Source: Eubacteriales bacterium (GTDB lineage: Bacteria > Bacillota > Clostridia > Lachnospirales > Lachnospiraceae). From it: a stretch of 36,077 nucleotides of DNA. Shown piece after piece: positions 7,719-15,552 of this stretch. Under the pieces are notes generated by a model. The model was not told where the DNA came from and made no database searches. It saw only the letters and a list, made by a program, of their open reading frames with translations. The translations under genes were made by a program, and so were the position numbers. How positions within the stretch are numbered: the first letter of the stretch is position 1; every line of letters starts with the position of its first letter. Where the stretch lies: positions 1-36,077 of the forward strand of contig JAUNGB010000057.1 in assembly GCA_030524715.1 (NCBI GenBank). The letters are read 5' to 3'.

Positions 7719-8951
7719 ATGGAATCAGAATTCATTGAAAGAGAATTCATTGAAAGCCCGCAAAAGCTGCAGGGAAATGAAGAGCCGTGCGGCATTCCAA
7801 ACGGCAGGGAGTTTGGCTGCGGGGTTCGTTTTCTTACTGATTTCTGGCAGGAAAAGTACCTTCAGGAATATATCCGTGACGGCGGCAGCAAGATTAAATT
7901 CGTGACGGGCCGTCAGGGCAGCGGGAAAACATATTTTCTGCAGTCGATGATTTCCATTGCACAGAAAGAAAATTATAAAACAGTCTGGTTTTCTGCAAAG
8001 GATATCTGGATGCATGATTTTAAGGAAATTTATCTGGAGATTTTCCGTCAGTGCGACATTATGGAGTGCTTAAGCGCCGCAAGCCGTAAACTGATACGGG
8101 AAATGGGATTTGATGAGAACGATATTCCCGAAGGGATGAAATTTATTGATTATCTTTCCCAGAACGGGATGGGGGATGCGCTCACAAGAAGGGAGATCCG
8201 TTCGCTGCTGAAAAAGCTGTTTCTGGATAATCCCATGCTGGATAATAATTTTGCCCTGGCATGCAGCATGCTTACGGGAAGTATCCTTGGCTATCCTGTT
8301 CTGGAAGAGCAGAACCGTGATCTGCTTCTTGCATGGCTGGAAGGGGATCGGACCATAAAGCTTTCCCAATTACGGGCTTTGGATTTTTATCCCAGCCGGA
8401 TCACAAAATATAATGCAAGGCATATGCTCCGTTCTCTGGCGGAGGTTATCCGTATGGGCGGATATTCCGGGCTGTTTGTTGCTGTTGACGATCTGGAAAT
8501 TCTGATCAGCCGATCCAGTCTGGAACTGATCCATTATACTAAAATGAAGCGTGAAGATACCTATGAAAGCATTCGTCAGCTCATTGATGATATTGACAGT
8601 ATGAAGAATATCATGTTCGTATACGCCTTTGACCGGAAGCTGATAGATGACGAAAATGCCGGACTGAAATCCTATCAGGCGCTTTGGATGAGGATACAGA
8701 ACGAAATCGTGGGAGAGAGGTTCAACCGTTTTGCCGATATGGTGGATCTGGACCGGCTGGCAGCACAGGAATATACGCCGGAGGTGATCGTTTCCATATC
8801 GGAGAATATTGCACAGCAGCAGAAAAGCGCGCCGCTCTCGCCTCTGGATCTGAATGAGGCGGAAGAGCTTGTGCGGCAGGCGCATACCGGAGCTGTGGGC
8901 ATACCGGGATTGATTCAGATTGCTATGCAGGAGGTAAAAAAGGATGTATGA
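7719..8951 (+). CDS. BREX-type P-loop ATPase 1 (BrxC/BrxD-like)
   Basis: A 410-aa AAA-like ATPase of the BREX ATP-binding (DUF2791-like) group. Walker A is GRQGSGKT (64-71), Walker B LFVAVDDLE (252-260), and a sensor-like MFVYAFDRKLIDDE (299-312) is followed by ERFNRFADMVDLDRL (333-347), the type of arginine-bearing region seen in these ATPases. The first 30 residues are acidic and contain two near-copies of EFIE. The start has GGAG 9 bases upstream, 12 bases after the preceding stop. The last 8 bases overlap the next gene, so the two ATPases are translationally coupled and may form a heteromer. Full BREX loci pair such proteins with PglX and PglZ; neither is present here. Confidence 0.82.
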   Translation: MESEFIEREFIESPQKLQGNEEPCGIPNGREFGCGVRFLTDFWQEKYLQEYIRDGGSKIKFVTGRQGSGKTYFLQSMISIAQKENYKTVWFSAKDIWMHDFKEIYLEIFRQCDIMECLSAASRKLIREMGFDENDIPEGMKFIDYLSQNGMGDALTRREIRSLLKKLFLDNPMLDNNFALACSMLTGSILGYPVLEEQNRDLLLAWLEGDRTIKLSQLRALDFYPSRITKYNARHMLRSLAEVIRMGGYSGLFVAVDDLEILISRSSLELIHYTKMKREDTYESIRQLIDDIDSMKNIMFVYAFDRKLIDDENAGLKSYQALWMRIQNEIVGERFNRFADMVDLDRLAAQEYTPEVIVSISENIAQQQKSAPLSPLDLNEAEELVRQAHTGAVGIPGLIQIAMQEVKKDV

Positions 8952-10134
8952 TTTTGAGGCCAGACACATCATTGAAGCGCTGCGTTCAGGGGTTCCCTCC
9001 CGTGCTGTGGGACAGTACTTTTCGGAGGCGCGTCCCAGGATCATGAAGGAAATCTCAAACCGGCTGGACATGGTATGTGAGCAGGGGAAATCAAGCGGAA
9101 TGATCATCAGCGGAAAGTACGGGGAGGGGAAAACTCATCTGCTGAATACAGTGTTTAATCTTGCCCATTCCAATAACATGGTTGTTTCTTATCTTTCTTT
9201 GAGCAAGGAAACTCCTATGGATAAGCTTTATCTGGTTTATCAGAAGATTATACAGAATACATATCTTCCCATGCGCAGGCAGCCGGGCTTTATGCATGAG
9301 CTGGAAAAGATATCGGCCAACAGTCCGATAGCGAACGAGATGCTTTTGTATGCGGCAAAGCATCTGGAGACAGATAAGCTGTATTATCTTTTCCGTTCCT
9401 ATCTGAATACGGAGGACTCTGATGAAAAGTTTCTTCTGCAGGCAGATCTGGAAGGGGATTTTATTGCCAATGCTCCTTTGAAAAAAATATACCGCCGTAT
9501 TTTTAATCAGACGGTAAAATATAATGTAAACTTTACGAAAACCAGACATTGCGGAGATTATCTTTCTTTTATGAGCCATCTGTTTACGCAGATGGGGTAT
9601 CATGGATGGGTGATCCTGATCGATGAGACAGAGCTTATGGGACGTCTGGGAAAAAAAGCGCGGCTGAATGCTTACCGGAATATGGCGCGTTTTCTTCTTC
9701 CGGAGAAATGCCCGGAAGCTACTTTGAGTATTTTTGCGCTCAGCGCTTCCTACACAGAGGATGTGATCGAAGGAAAGCACGAGTATGAAAACCTGGAGGC
9801 TGTTTACCCGGATGAGCCGGAGCCTGCCAGAACCGTTTTGAATCTTCTTGCCGGAGCTCCGCAGCTTCTTCCTCTGACCAGAGATGAAATTAATGAAGTA
9901 TTATATAAGATACAGGACTTTCATGGGAGAGCTTATGGCTGGAATCCGGATCTTTCCATAGATACTTTGGCGGAGTCTACGCTGTCAGGAGGTTATCTGC
10001 TCCGCACAAAGATACGTGCGGCTATCGAATTTCTGGATCAGCTTTATCAGTATGAGAAGGTTGGAAAAACAACCATCAGTGAACTGGGCAAAGAAGTCTT
10101 TACAGAAGACGTCCCCTCTCTGGAGGGATTTTAA
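8944..10134 (+). CDS. BREX-type P-loop ATPase 2 (BrxD-like)
   Basis: A 396-aa ATPase that matches BrxD-like proteins well. The N-terminal signature is ARHIIEALRSGVPSRAV (6-22), Walker A GKYGEGKTH (57-65), Walker B WVILIDETELMG (222-233), and near the C-terminus GGYLLRTKIRAAIEFLDQLY (349-368), typical of the family. The ATG overlaps the end of ATPase 1 by 8 bases and has GGAGG upstream. It ends 88 bases before spmB with no terminator in between, so read-through into spmB is possible. The function is presumably nucleotide-driven DNA sensing or remodelling together with the helicase and the 255-aa protein. The family is well supported and the role is inferred. Confidence 0.87.
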   Translation: MYDFEARHIIEALRSGVPSRAVGQYFSEARPRIMKEISNRLDMVCEQGKSSGMIISGKYGEGKTHLLNTVFNLAHSNNMVVSYLSLSKETPMDKLYLVYQKIIQNTYLPMRRQPGFMHELEKISANSPIANEMLLYAAKHLETDKLYYLFRSYLNTEDSDEKFLLQADLEGDFIANAPLKKIYRRIFNQTVKYNVNFTKTRHCGDYLSFMSHLFTQMGYHGWVILIDETELMGRLGKKARLNAYRNMARFLLPEKCPEATLSIFALSASYTEDVIEGKHEYENLEAVYPDEPEPARTVLNLLAGAPQLLPLTRDEINEVLYKIQDFHGRAYGWNPDLSIDTLAESTLSGGYLLRTKIRAAIEFLDQLYQYEKVGKTTISELGKEVFTEDVPSLEGF

Positions 10135-10222
10135 TAAGAGTGAAATTAATGGACAGAATAGCCCGGGCCGTGCATATAATCTACAGAGAATGTGATAAAA
10201 CAGGTTCAAAACCGGAGGGAAT

Positions 10223-10750
10223 ATGAAAGCAGTTTCTTATCTGTCTAATCTTATTATTCCTTTTTTGTTGTTTTATGTGATCGGCTTCGGGTTGCTGTCA
10301 AAGCGGGATATTTACAGTGATTTTCTGGACGGCGCCAAAGACGGTCTGAAAACCGTTGTGGGAATTGTTCCCACGCTCGTGGGGCTTATGACCGCTGTGG
10401 GAATCCTCCGTGCCTCCGGGTTCCTGGATTTTCTGGGCGGACTTCTGGGAAAGCTGACGGAATATATCGGTCTTCCGCCCTCCCTTGTTCCGCTGTCTCT
10501 TGTCCGGATGTTTTCTTCCAGCGCTGCAACGGGACTGCTGCTTGATATTTTCAAGGAATTCGGGACGGACTCCAAGGTGGGATTTATGGCGGGGATCGTC
10601 ATGAGCGCCACAGAAAGCGTTTTTTATTGTATGAGTCTTTATTTCAGCTCCGTAAAAATACGGAAGACCAGATATACGCTGCCGGGAGCGCTCCTGGCTA
10701 CGCTCGCCGGGATTGCCGCGGCAGTATGGATCACAAACTGCCTGATATAG
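10223..10750 (+). CDS. spmB: Spore maturation protein B
   Basis: A 175-aa polytopic membrane protein of the nucleoside-recognition (Gate) family, matching B. subtilis SpmB in length and pattern. Diagnostic stretches are DFLDGAKDGLKTVVGIVPTL, GLPPSLVPLSLVRMFSSSA, and MSATESVFYCMSLYFSSVKI. It acts with SpmA in spore maturation. The ATG follows CCGGAGGG. A TATAAT at about 10175 might be part of its own promoter, but no good -35 matches it, so it may be transcribed from the upstream ATPase operon. It is separated from spmA by the accessory insert and followed by a strong stem-loop. Confidence 0.92.
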   Translation: MKAVSYLSNLIIPFLLFYVIGFGLLSKRDIYSDFLDGAKDGLKTVVGIVPTLVGLMTAVGILRASGFLDFLGGLLGKLTEYIGLPPSLVPLSLVRMFSSSAATGLLLDIFKEFGTDSKVGFMAGIVMSATESVFYCMSLYFSSVKIRKTRYTLPGALLATLAGIAAAVWITNCLI

Positions 10751-10768
10751 GAGAGGGTCATGAGGACA

Positions 10769-10815
10769 AAAAATAAGAGCCGACAAACGAAGCTGTTCTG
10801 TTGGTTCTTATTTTT
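10769..10815. terminator. Bidirectional terminator between spmB and plsC
   Basis: Stem of about 17 pairs, including G-T pairs: AAAAATAAGAGCC (10769-10781 region) against GGTTCTTATTTTT (10803-10815). A-tract and U-tract at the two ends make it usable on both strands, serving spmB (plus) and plsC (minus). Confidence 0.8.
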
Positions 10816-10819
10816 GTGG

Positions 10820-10873
10820 ATTATACATTTTTTTGTAGCTTATACATCTTTTAGTGTTTATACATCTTTTTTG
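10820..10873. repeat. Triplicated TTATACATYTTTT at the 3' end of plsC
   Basis: Three copies of TTATACAT followed by T-rich sequence occur about 20-25 bases apart. The last one encodes the C-terminal residues and stop of plsC on the minus strand. It looks like local tandem duplication of the gene end. Confidence 0.6.
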
Positions 10874-11598
10874 TTCTTGATGATCATTTGGCGGATAATG
10901 TTCTGGGTATAAGCGCCCAGCTTTTTTTTGTCCTCTTTATTTAACTGTTCCGGATAAATGGGTTCCCCATACTCAAGGATCACATGGCACGGTTTGACTT
11001 TGGGGGAATGAGCTTCCCAGATCTGCGCCGTATTATTCAGAGCAATGGGAATAATGGGACAGTTTGCTCTTGTTGCGATTTTGAAGCTTCCTTCATGAAA
11101 GGGAAGCATGTCTTCATCGTTCTCATTGCGGTTTCGGGTGCCTTCCGGGAAAATACAGATGGAAATTCCGGATTTTATTTTTTCTATGGCTTCCAAAATA
11201 GTTTTCAGGCCCTGCTTGATATCCTGCCGATCCAGAAACAGACAGTGCAGGTACCGCATCCAGTTGGAAAGCAGAGGGAATTTTTCCATTTCTTTTTTGG
11301 CCACATAACCTGTCCGGATAGGGCAGCGGCTGTAGGTCAGAAGAATATCAAAATAGCTTCTGTGGTTCCCTATGTAAAGGACAGGGGTATCTTTGGGTAC
11401 ATTTTCTTCTCCGATGACCGTTACCTTCACTCCTGTGAGAAACAGGATAAACCGGAATACTGCCTGAATGATCCGAAGAGAACTGATATCCTTGGCATAA
11501 GGCGCGAATTTGCCAATGATCCATTCCACAAGCAGAATGGGGATGGATAAGATCAGGAAGCCGACGACAGTGATACAAACCAGTATAAAACGTATCAT
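10858..11598 (-). CDS. plsC: 1-acyl-sn-glycerol-3-phosphate acyltransferase
   Basis: A 246-aa membrane-associated acyltransferase making phosphatidic acid from lysophosphatidic acid and an acyl donor. An N-terminal hydrophobic anchor (1-24) is followed by the catalytic HX4D motif in NHRSYFD (78-84), then FPEGTRNR (150-157), which binds the glycerol phosphate. Length is normal for PlsC. I chose the ATG at 11598, which has an AAAGGAA site and starts at the membrane anchor; an upstream in-frame ATG at 11691 would add 31 residues with no hydrophobic character. It is transcribed divergently from the PrcB-like lipoprotein. Confidence 0.93.
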   Translation of the reverse strand: MIRFILVCITVVGFLILSIPILLVEWIIGKFAPYAKDISSLRIIQAVFRFILFLTGVKVTVIGEENVPKDTPVLYIGNHRSYFDILLTYSRCPIRTGYVAKKEMEKFPLLSNWMRYLHCLFLDRQDIKQGLKTILEAIEKIKSGISICIFPEGTRNRNENDEDMLPFHEGSFKIATRANCPIIPIALNNTAQIWEAHSPKVKPCHVILEYGEPIYPEQLNKEDKKKLGAYTQNIIRQMIIKNKKDV

Positions 11599-11722
11599 AA
11601 ACAGTAAATTCCTTTCTTTAGAATACTTGCAGTTATTATTATAATGATTTTTTGAAATACTTGCAATAAATCTTTTGGTCATTACATACAATAAATACTA
11701 AGGAACGGATAGGGGCTGCACT

Positions 11723-12130
11723 ATGAAAAGAAAAGTCTCCCTGTTTTGTCTTATAGCGGCATTGCTTCTGACGCTCTGCGGATGCCGTATTATCCGTATC
11801 GAGGAAGAAGAAAGAAAACCGCTGGAATATACGGTGGTAAACCAGGAAGAGGTTCCGGACGAAATATTGTCCCTGATAGAAGAAAAAAAGTCTAAGGAAT
11901 TTCAGATGACGTATCAAAGCGGAGAAGACCTTTATCTGATCAAAGGCTATGGGCAGCAGATGAGCGGAGGCTACAGTATTCAGGTGGAAGAACTGTCCTG
12001 TTCAGATAATGCCGTTTTCTTCAAAACAAAGCTTCTGGGACCGTCCGACGACAGTGGGCGAGGGGAACCATCTTATCCGTATATTGTTGTAAAAATGCAG
12101 TACTGCAAGGAGCCGGTACAATTTGTATAG
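11723..12130 (+). CDS. Small lipoprotein, PrcB-like
   Basis: A 135-aa secreted lipoprotein. The signal peptide ends in LTLCGC, a good lipobox. The rest (about 45-135) resembles the PrcB C-terminal domain found in clostridial and spirochaete lipoproteins: EFQMTYQSGEDLYLIKGYGQ, then GGYSIQVEEL and a conserved YPYIVVKM near the end. The role is unknown; in treponemes PrcB is a partner of a surface protease complex. It lies 23 bases before the SipL-like gene, so it may be transcribed with it. Confidence 0.72.
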   Translation: MKRKVSLFCLIAALLLTLCGCRIIRIEEEERKPLEYTVVNQEEVPDEILSLIEEKKSKEFQMTYQSGEDLYLIKGYGQQMSGGYSIQVEELSCSDNAVFFKTKLLGPSDDSGRGEPSYPYIVVKMQYCKEPVQFV

Positions 12131-12153
12131 GAATGGTGAAAGGGGAATGGATC

Positions 12154-13710
12154 GTGGAATTAAAAAGAGAAGATATTCAGATGATGCGCGTGAAAAGCAA
12201 GGCGACTACGCAGGTGACTTTTGATGTGGACTATAATGTACCTGATGTAAAACCGGATATTGGCCGTATGATCCAGAATAAGGGGAAGGTGGCTATGGAT
12301 GAGGTGCGCTTAAGCGACGGCCACGCATTCCTGAAGGGCAGCCTTCATGTGGATCTGCTCTATGTAGGCGAGGAGGAAGGCCATATCTACAGCCTTTCGG
12401 CAAAGCTTCCCATGGAAGAGACGCTGAATCTGGAAGGGATCGTAAGCGGAGATAAGATGTGCCTGAAATGGGAAATCGAAGATTTAAGCCTTCATCTCAT
12501 TCATTCCAGGAAGCTGAATATCAAGGCGATCGTTACGTTTTATGCCGTTGTTGACGAGCTTGCAGGCATCCGGCTTCCGGTTGCTGTGGATGAAGAGGGG
12601 CTTTCCCTGCGAAAGAAACGGATGCGGCTGTTAAATCTTGCTGTACATAAAAAGGATACGCTGCGTGTGAAGGAAGAAGTCACTCTTGCCTCTAATAAGC
12701 CTAATATCGCGGAGCTTTTGTGGTATACTGCCGAAGTGCGCGGGCTGGATCTGCGCCCGGAAGAAAATTCGGTGAAGGCAAAAGGGGAGTTGTTTGTTTT
12801 TGTGCTGTATGAGGGAGATGACGAGGGAAATCCCCTGCAATGGCTGGAATATTCCCTTCCTTTTAATGGAGAAGTAGAGTGCCAGGGCTGCACGGAGGAA
12901 ATGATTCCGAATATGGAAGCATCTATTATCAATCAGGGTATAGAAGTCAAGCCTGACGCTGACGGAGAGGAACGGGTTTTGGTGGTGGATGTGGTTTTGG
13001 AATTGGATATGAAGCTTTACCGGGAAGAAGAGCATGAGGTGATCCTTGACGTCTATACCCCTTTGAAGGAATGCATTCCTCATGGGAAAAAAGAAATTCT
13101 GGAAAGCCTTCTTATCCGTAATTTCTCCAAATGCAGACTGTCTGACAGGATAGAGGTAAAGGAAACCCAGGGAAAAATCCTGCAGATCTGCCACAGCCAG
13201 GGGAAAGTGAAGGTGGATAAGACGCAGATTGTGGAAAACGGGGTTCAGGTGGACGGAATTGTCCATATGAAGGTTCTTTATATTATCGGAAATGATGATA
13301 TGCCATTTTATTCCATGGAAGCGATGATCCCTTTTTCGCATGTGGTGGAGGCGAGGGGAATTACGCCTGATTGTGAATATTATCTCCGCACAGATTTAGA
13401 GCAGTTGTCCACAACGATGGTGGACAGCAATGAGATCGAAGTAAAGGCTACCGTCAGCCTGAATGTGCTTGTGCTCAATTGTCGGGAGGAAGCGATTATT
13501 GACCGTGTGGAGGAGCAGCCTCTGGATATGAAAAAAATCCGCAGTATGCCTGGAATTACTGTCTACATGGTAAAACCGGAGGACAGTTTGTGGGATATTG
13601 CAAAACGGTTTTATACGACTGTGGATGAAATCTGCGCCTTAAATGAACTGGAAAATGAGACGATTTCGCCATTTCAGCCTTTGTTATTGGTAAAAAAAGT
13701 CGGAAGTTGA
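12154..13710 (+). CDS. DUF3794 and LysM protein, SipL/SpoVID-like spore morphogenesis factor
   Basis: A 518-aa cytoplasmic (mother-cell) protein. Repeated DUF3794 segments fill most of the length; the N-terminus, FDVDYNVPDVKPDIGRMI, is the typical signature. A C-terminal LysM domain (VYMVKPEDSLWDIAKRFYTT) ends the protein. C. difficile SipL has this architecture and binds SpoIVA through its LysM domain to anchor the coat. I chose the GTG at 12154 because AAAGGGG lies 8 bases upstream and it gives the usual start MELKRED; an ATG at 12133 would add 7 residues and overlap that site. The orthology call is good by architecture, but the symbol is left blank because sequence identity was not measured. 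Confidence 0.85.
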   Translation: MELKREDIQMMRVKSKATTQVTFDVDYNVPDVKPDIGRMIQNKGKVAMDEVRLSDGHAFLKGSLHVDLLYVGEEEGHIYSLSAKLPMEETLNLEGIVSGDKMCLKWEIEDLSLHLIHSRKLNIKAIVTFYAVVDELAGIRLPVAVDEEGLSLRKKRMRLLNLAVHKKDTLRVKEEVTLASNKPNIAELLWYTAEVRGLDLRPEENSVKAKGELFVFVLYEGDDEGNPLQWLEYSLPFNGEVECQGCTEEMIPNMEASIINQGIEVKPDADGEERVLVVDVVLELDMKLYREEEHEVILDVYTPLKECIPHGKKEILESLLIRNFSKCRLSDRIEVKETQGKILQICHSQGKVKVDKTQIVENGVQVDGIVHMKVLYIIGNDDMPFYSMEAMIPFSHVVEARGITPDCEYYLRTDLEQLSTTMVDSNEIEVKATVSLNVLVLNCREEAIIDRVEEQPLDMKKIRSMPGITVYMVKPEDSLWDIAKRFYTTVDEICALNELENETISPFQPLLLVKKVGS

Positions 13711-13722
13711 AATTTATTTATA

Positions 13723-13751
13723 TTGAAATCGTAGCGGAAATCATATAAAAT
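13723..13751 (+). promoter_or_regulatory. Predicted promoter of ispE-gntR
   Basis: TTGAAA (13723-13728), 17-bp spacer, TAAAAT (13746-13751). The leader of about 120 bases contains the repeat element at 13807-13861. Confidence 0.6.
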
Positions 13752-13806
13752 AGAATTTAAAGAATACTGTATACAAAGTACAAAAAATGATAAGTATATC
13801 AGATGT

Positions 13807-13861
13807 GGGATGACTCCCGCCTTTATAGGCGGTGAGTAACGAATTTTCAAACACACTTTAA
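13807..13861 (+). repeat. Intergenic repeat element with hairpin upstream of ispE
   Basis: Begins GGGATGACTCCCGC (13807-13820), which recurs at 20012-20025. It includes a hairpin with 9-bp stem and one bulge (13813-13837, ACTC-CCGCC against GGCGG-T-GAGT), then ends AATTTTCAAACACACTTT, resembling the inverted repeat arm at 5006-5021. It looks like a member of a dispersed intergenic repeat family. Confidence 0.55.
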
Positions 13862-13878
13862 GAATACCGGAGGGATTT

Positions 13879-14760
13879 ATGCGATTAAGAGCACTTGCGA
13901 AGATAAATTTGGGATTGGATATTATCCGTAAGAGAGAGGACGGATACCATGAGGTACGTATGATCATGCAGACGATCCAGATGTATGACGTTCTGGAGAT
14001 CTATCGGAGGGCGGAGCCCGGGATTACCCTGACTTCCAATCTGCCCTATGTACCCAGCGATGAGCGGAACCTGGCATATAAGGCGGCAAAGCTTTTGATG
14101 GACGAATTTCAGATAAAAGAAGGACTTTCCATGAAGCTGGAGAAATCCATTCCGGTGGCAGCAGGCATGGCGGGAGGAAGTTCGGACGCTGCCGCTGCCT
14201 TTGTGGGAGTGAACCGTCTGTTTGACCTGGGATTAAGCGAGCGGGAGCTGATGGAGCGGGCGGTAAAGGTCGGCGCGGATGTTCCTTATTGTGTTATGCG
14301 GGGGACGGCGCTGGCAGAGGGTATCGGGGAGAAGCTGACACGGATCCCACAGGTTCCCAGATGTTATGTGCTTATCGGCAAACCAGGCATCAATGTTTCT
14401 ACGAAGCTTGCCTATGAGAATCTGAACCTGAAGGGAATTACTTCCCATCCGGATATTGACGGAATGCTGGAGGATATCAGGAAAGGCGATCTATATGGCA
14501 TGACGTCCAAAATGGCAAATGTTTTTGAGCCGGGGATCATCCGGAAATATCCGGTGATTCAGGAAATTAAGGATTTGATGGAGGCAAACGGGGCGCTGAA
14601 AGCGCTGATGAGCGGAAGCGGCCCCACCGTATTCGGGATTTTTGACGATGCGGCTAAAATGGCGGAGGCGGCAGCCGTCCTCCGCAGGAGTAACCTGGCG
14701 AAAACTGTATTTGCTACGGAAGTTTATAACCGAAATGGAGGAGCTACTAATGACAAGTGA
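13879..14760 (+). CDS. ispE: 4-diphosphocytidyl-2-C-methyl-D-erythritol kinase
   Basis: A 293-aa GHMP-family kinase of the MEP isoprenoid pathway, phosphorylating CDP-methylerythritol. The start LRALAKINLGLDI carries the conserved substrate-binding lysine (Lys8). The ATP-binding motif is PVAAGMAGGSSDAAAAF (92-108), the third motif region LMSGSGPTVFGIF is near the C-terminus, and DVPYC is also conserved. Length is normal. CGGAGGG precedes the ATG. The end overlaps the GntR regulator by 11 bases, so the two are co-expressed. Confidence 0.95.
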   Translation: MRLRALAKINLGLDIIRKREDGYHEVRMIMQTIQMYDVLEIYRRAEPGITLTSNLPYVPSDERNLAYKAAKLLMDEFQIKEGLSMKLEKSIPVAAGMAGGSSDAAAAFVGVNRLFDLGLSERELMERAVKVGADVPYCVMRGTALAEGIGEKLTRIPQVPRCYVLIGKPGINVSTKLAYENLNLKGITSHPDIDGMLEDIRKGDLYGMTSKMANVFEPGIIRKYPVIQEIKDLMEANGALKALMSGSGPTVFGIFDDAAKMAEAAAVLRRSNLAKTVFATEVYNRNGGATNDK

Positions 14761-15433
14761 TTTTTCTGTGCACATGAATGAATATCTGCCGCTGAGAGAC
14801 GTTGTTTTTAATACTCTGCGTCAGGCAATTTTAAAAGGAGAGCTGAAGCCGGGAGAGCGGTTAATGGAGATTGCCCTGGCGGAGCGTCTGGGAGTAAGCC
14901 GTACTCCCATCCGTGAAGCTATGCGTAAGCTGGAACTGGAAGGACTCGTTGTGATGATACCGCGCCGGGGCGCGCAGGTGGCTAATATTACGGAGAAGGA
15001 TCTGAACGATGTCCTGGAGGTCCGTATTGCTCTGGAAAACATGGCGATCGAAAAGGCATGCAAGCGGATGAATGAAGAACAGATGGGGAAGCTGTGGATT
15101 GCGGCCAGAGAATTTGAGCATACTATAGAAGAGGGAGATCTGGTGAAGCTTGCGGAAGCAGATGAAGCTTTCCACGAGATTATCTATCAGGCTGCAGACA
15201 ATATGCGTCTGAATCAGGTCCTTAACAATATGAGGGAGCAGATCTACCGTTACCGTGTGGAATACCTGAAAGAAGGAGAGACAAGGGAGGTGCTGGTAAG
15301 GGAGCATGAGGAGCTTTATTATGCGATACGGGAGCGCGATGTGCAGAAGGCACAGGAGATTTCCTTCCATCATCTGGAAAATCAACGGAAGGCTATCATC
15401 CGTTCTATTGAGGCGGAGAACAGAAATAAATGA
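14750..15433 (+). CDS. GntR-family transcriptional regulator, FCD subfamily
   Basis: A 227-aa one-component regulator. The winged helix (about 15-80) shows the FadR-type signature LKPGERLMEIALAERLGVSRTPIREAMRKLE in parts, and the all-helical FCD effector domain (about 85-215) includes a likely metal-binding set around AEADEAFHEIIY and the C-terminal EISFHHLENQR. Ligand unknown. I chose the ATG at 14750 because GGAGG lies just upstream and homologues start near MxxxYLPLRDVV; a longer in-frame reading from 14642 would lie inside ispE. It overlaps ispE by 11 bases. Just past its stop, the DNA repeats the CAGAAATAAAT unit several times. Confidence 0.92.
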   Translation: MTSDFSVHMNEYLPLRDVVFNTLRQAILKGELKPGERLMEIALAERLGVSRTPIREAMRKLELEGLVVMIPRRGAQVANITEKDLNDVLEVRIALENMAIEKACKRMNEEQMGKLWIAAREFEHTIEEGDLVKLAEADEAFHEIIYQAADNMRLNQVLNNMREQIYRYRVEYLKEGETREVLVREHEELYYAIRERDVQKAQEISFHHLENQRKAIIRSIEAENRNK

Positions 15434-15473
15434 GCAGAAATAAATAAACAGAAACAGAACAGAAATAAATAAA
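15420..15473 (+). repeat. Short tandem repeat at the end of the GntR gene
   Basis: CAGAAATAAAT-type units occur three times (with a shorter degenerate CAGAAACAGAA between) across the stop codon of the GntR gene. It looks like slippage duplication of the gene end. Confidence 0.6.
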
Positions 15474-15503
15474 GTATAAAATCCGAAAATACGGATATTC
15501 TAG

Positions 15504-15532
15504 GAGAGATACGGGAAGTGTCTCTCTTTTTT
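15504..15532 (+). terminator. Intrinsic terminator immediately upstream of the gerA-type gene
   Basis: GAGAGATAC (15504-15512), 5-base loop, GTGTCTCTC (15518-15526), then TTTTTT. It lies only about 8 bases before the AGGAGG of the germination gene. A small second stem (ATCCG/CGGAT, 15481-15496) lies upstream. Confidence 0.8.
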
Positions 15533-15552
15533 ATTCCACAGGAGGAACGGAA

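Noticed and set aside
5054-10134. Complete BREX locus
   Set aside because: The ATPases and helicase are BREX-like, but no PglX-type methyltransferase, PglZ, BrxA, BrxB or BrxL is present in the window; flanking genes are spmA, a HipA-like kinase and spmB.
10175-10185. Promoter for spmB at TATAAT
   Set aside because: The -10-like box has no acceptable -35 at 16-18 bp, and no sigma-E pattern with correct spacing was found; only noted in the spmB entry.
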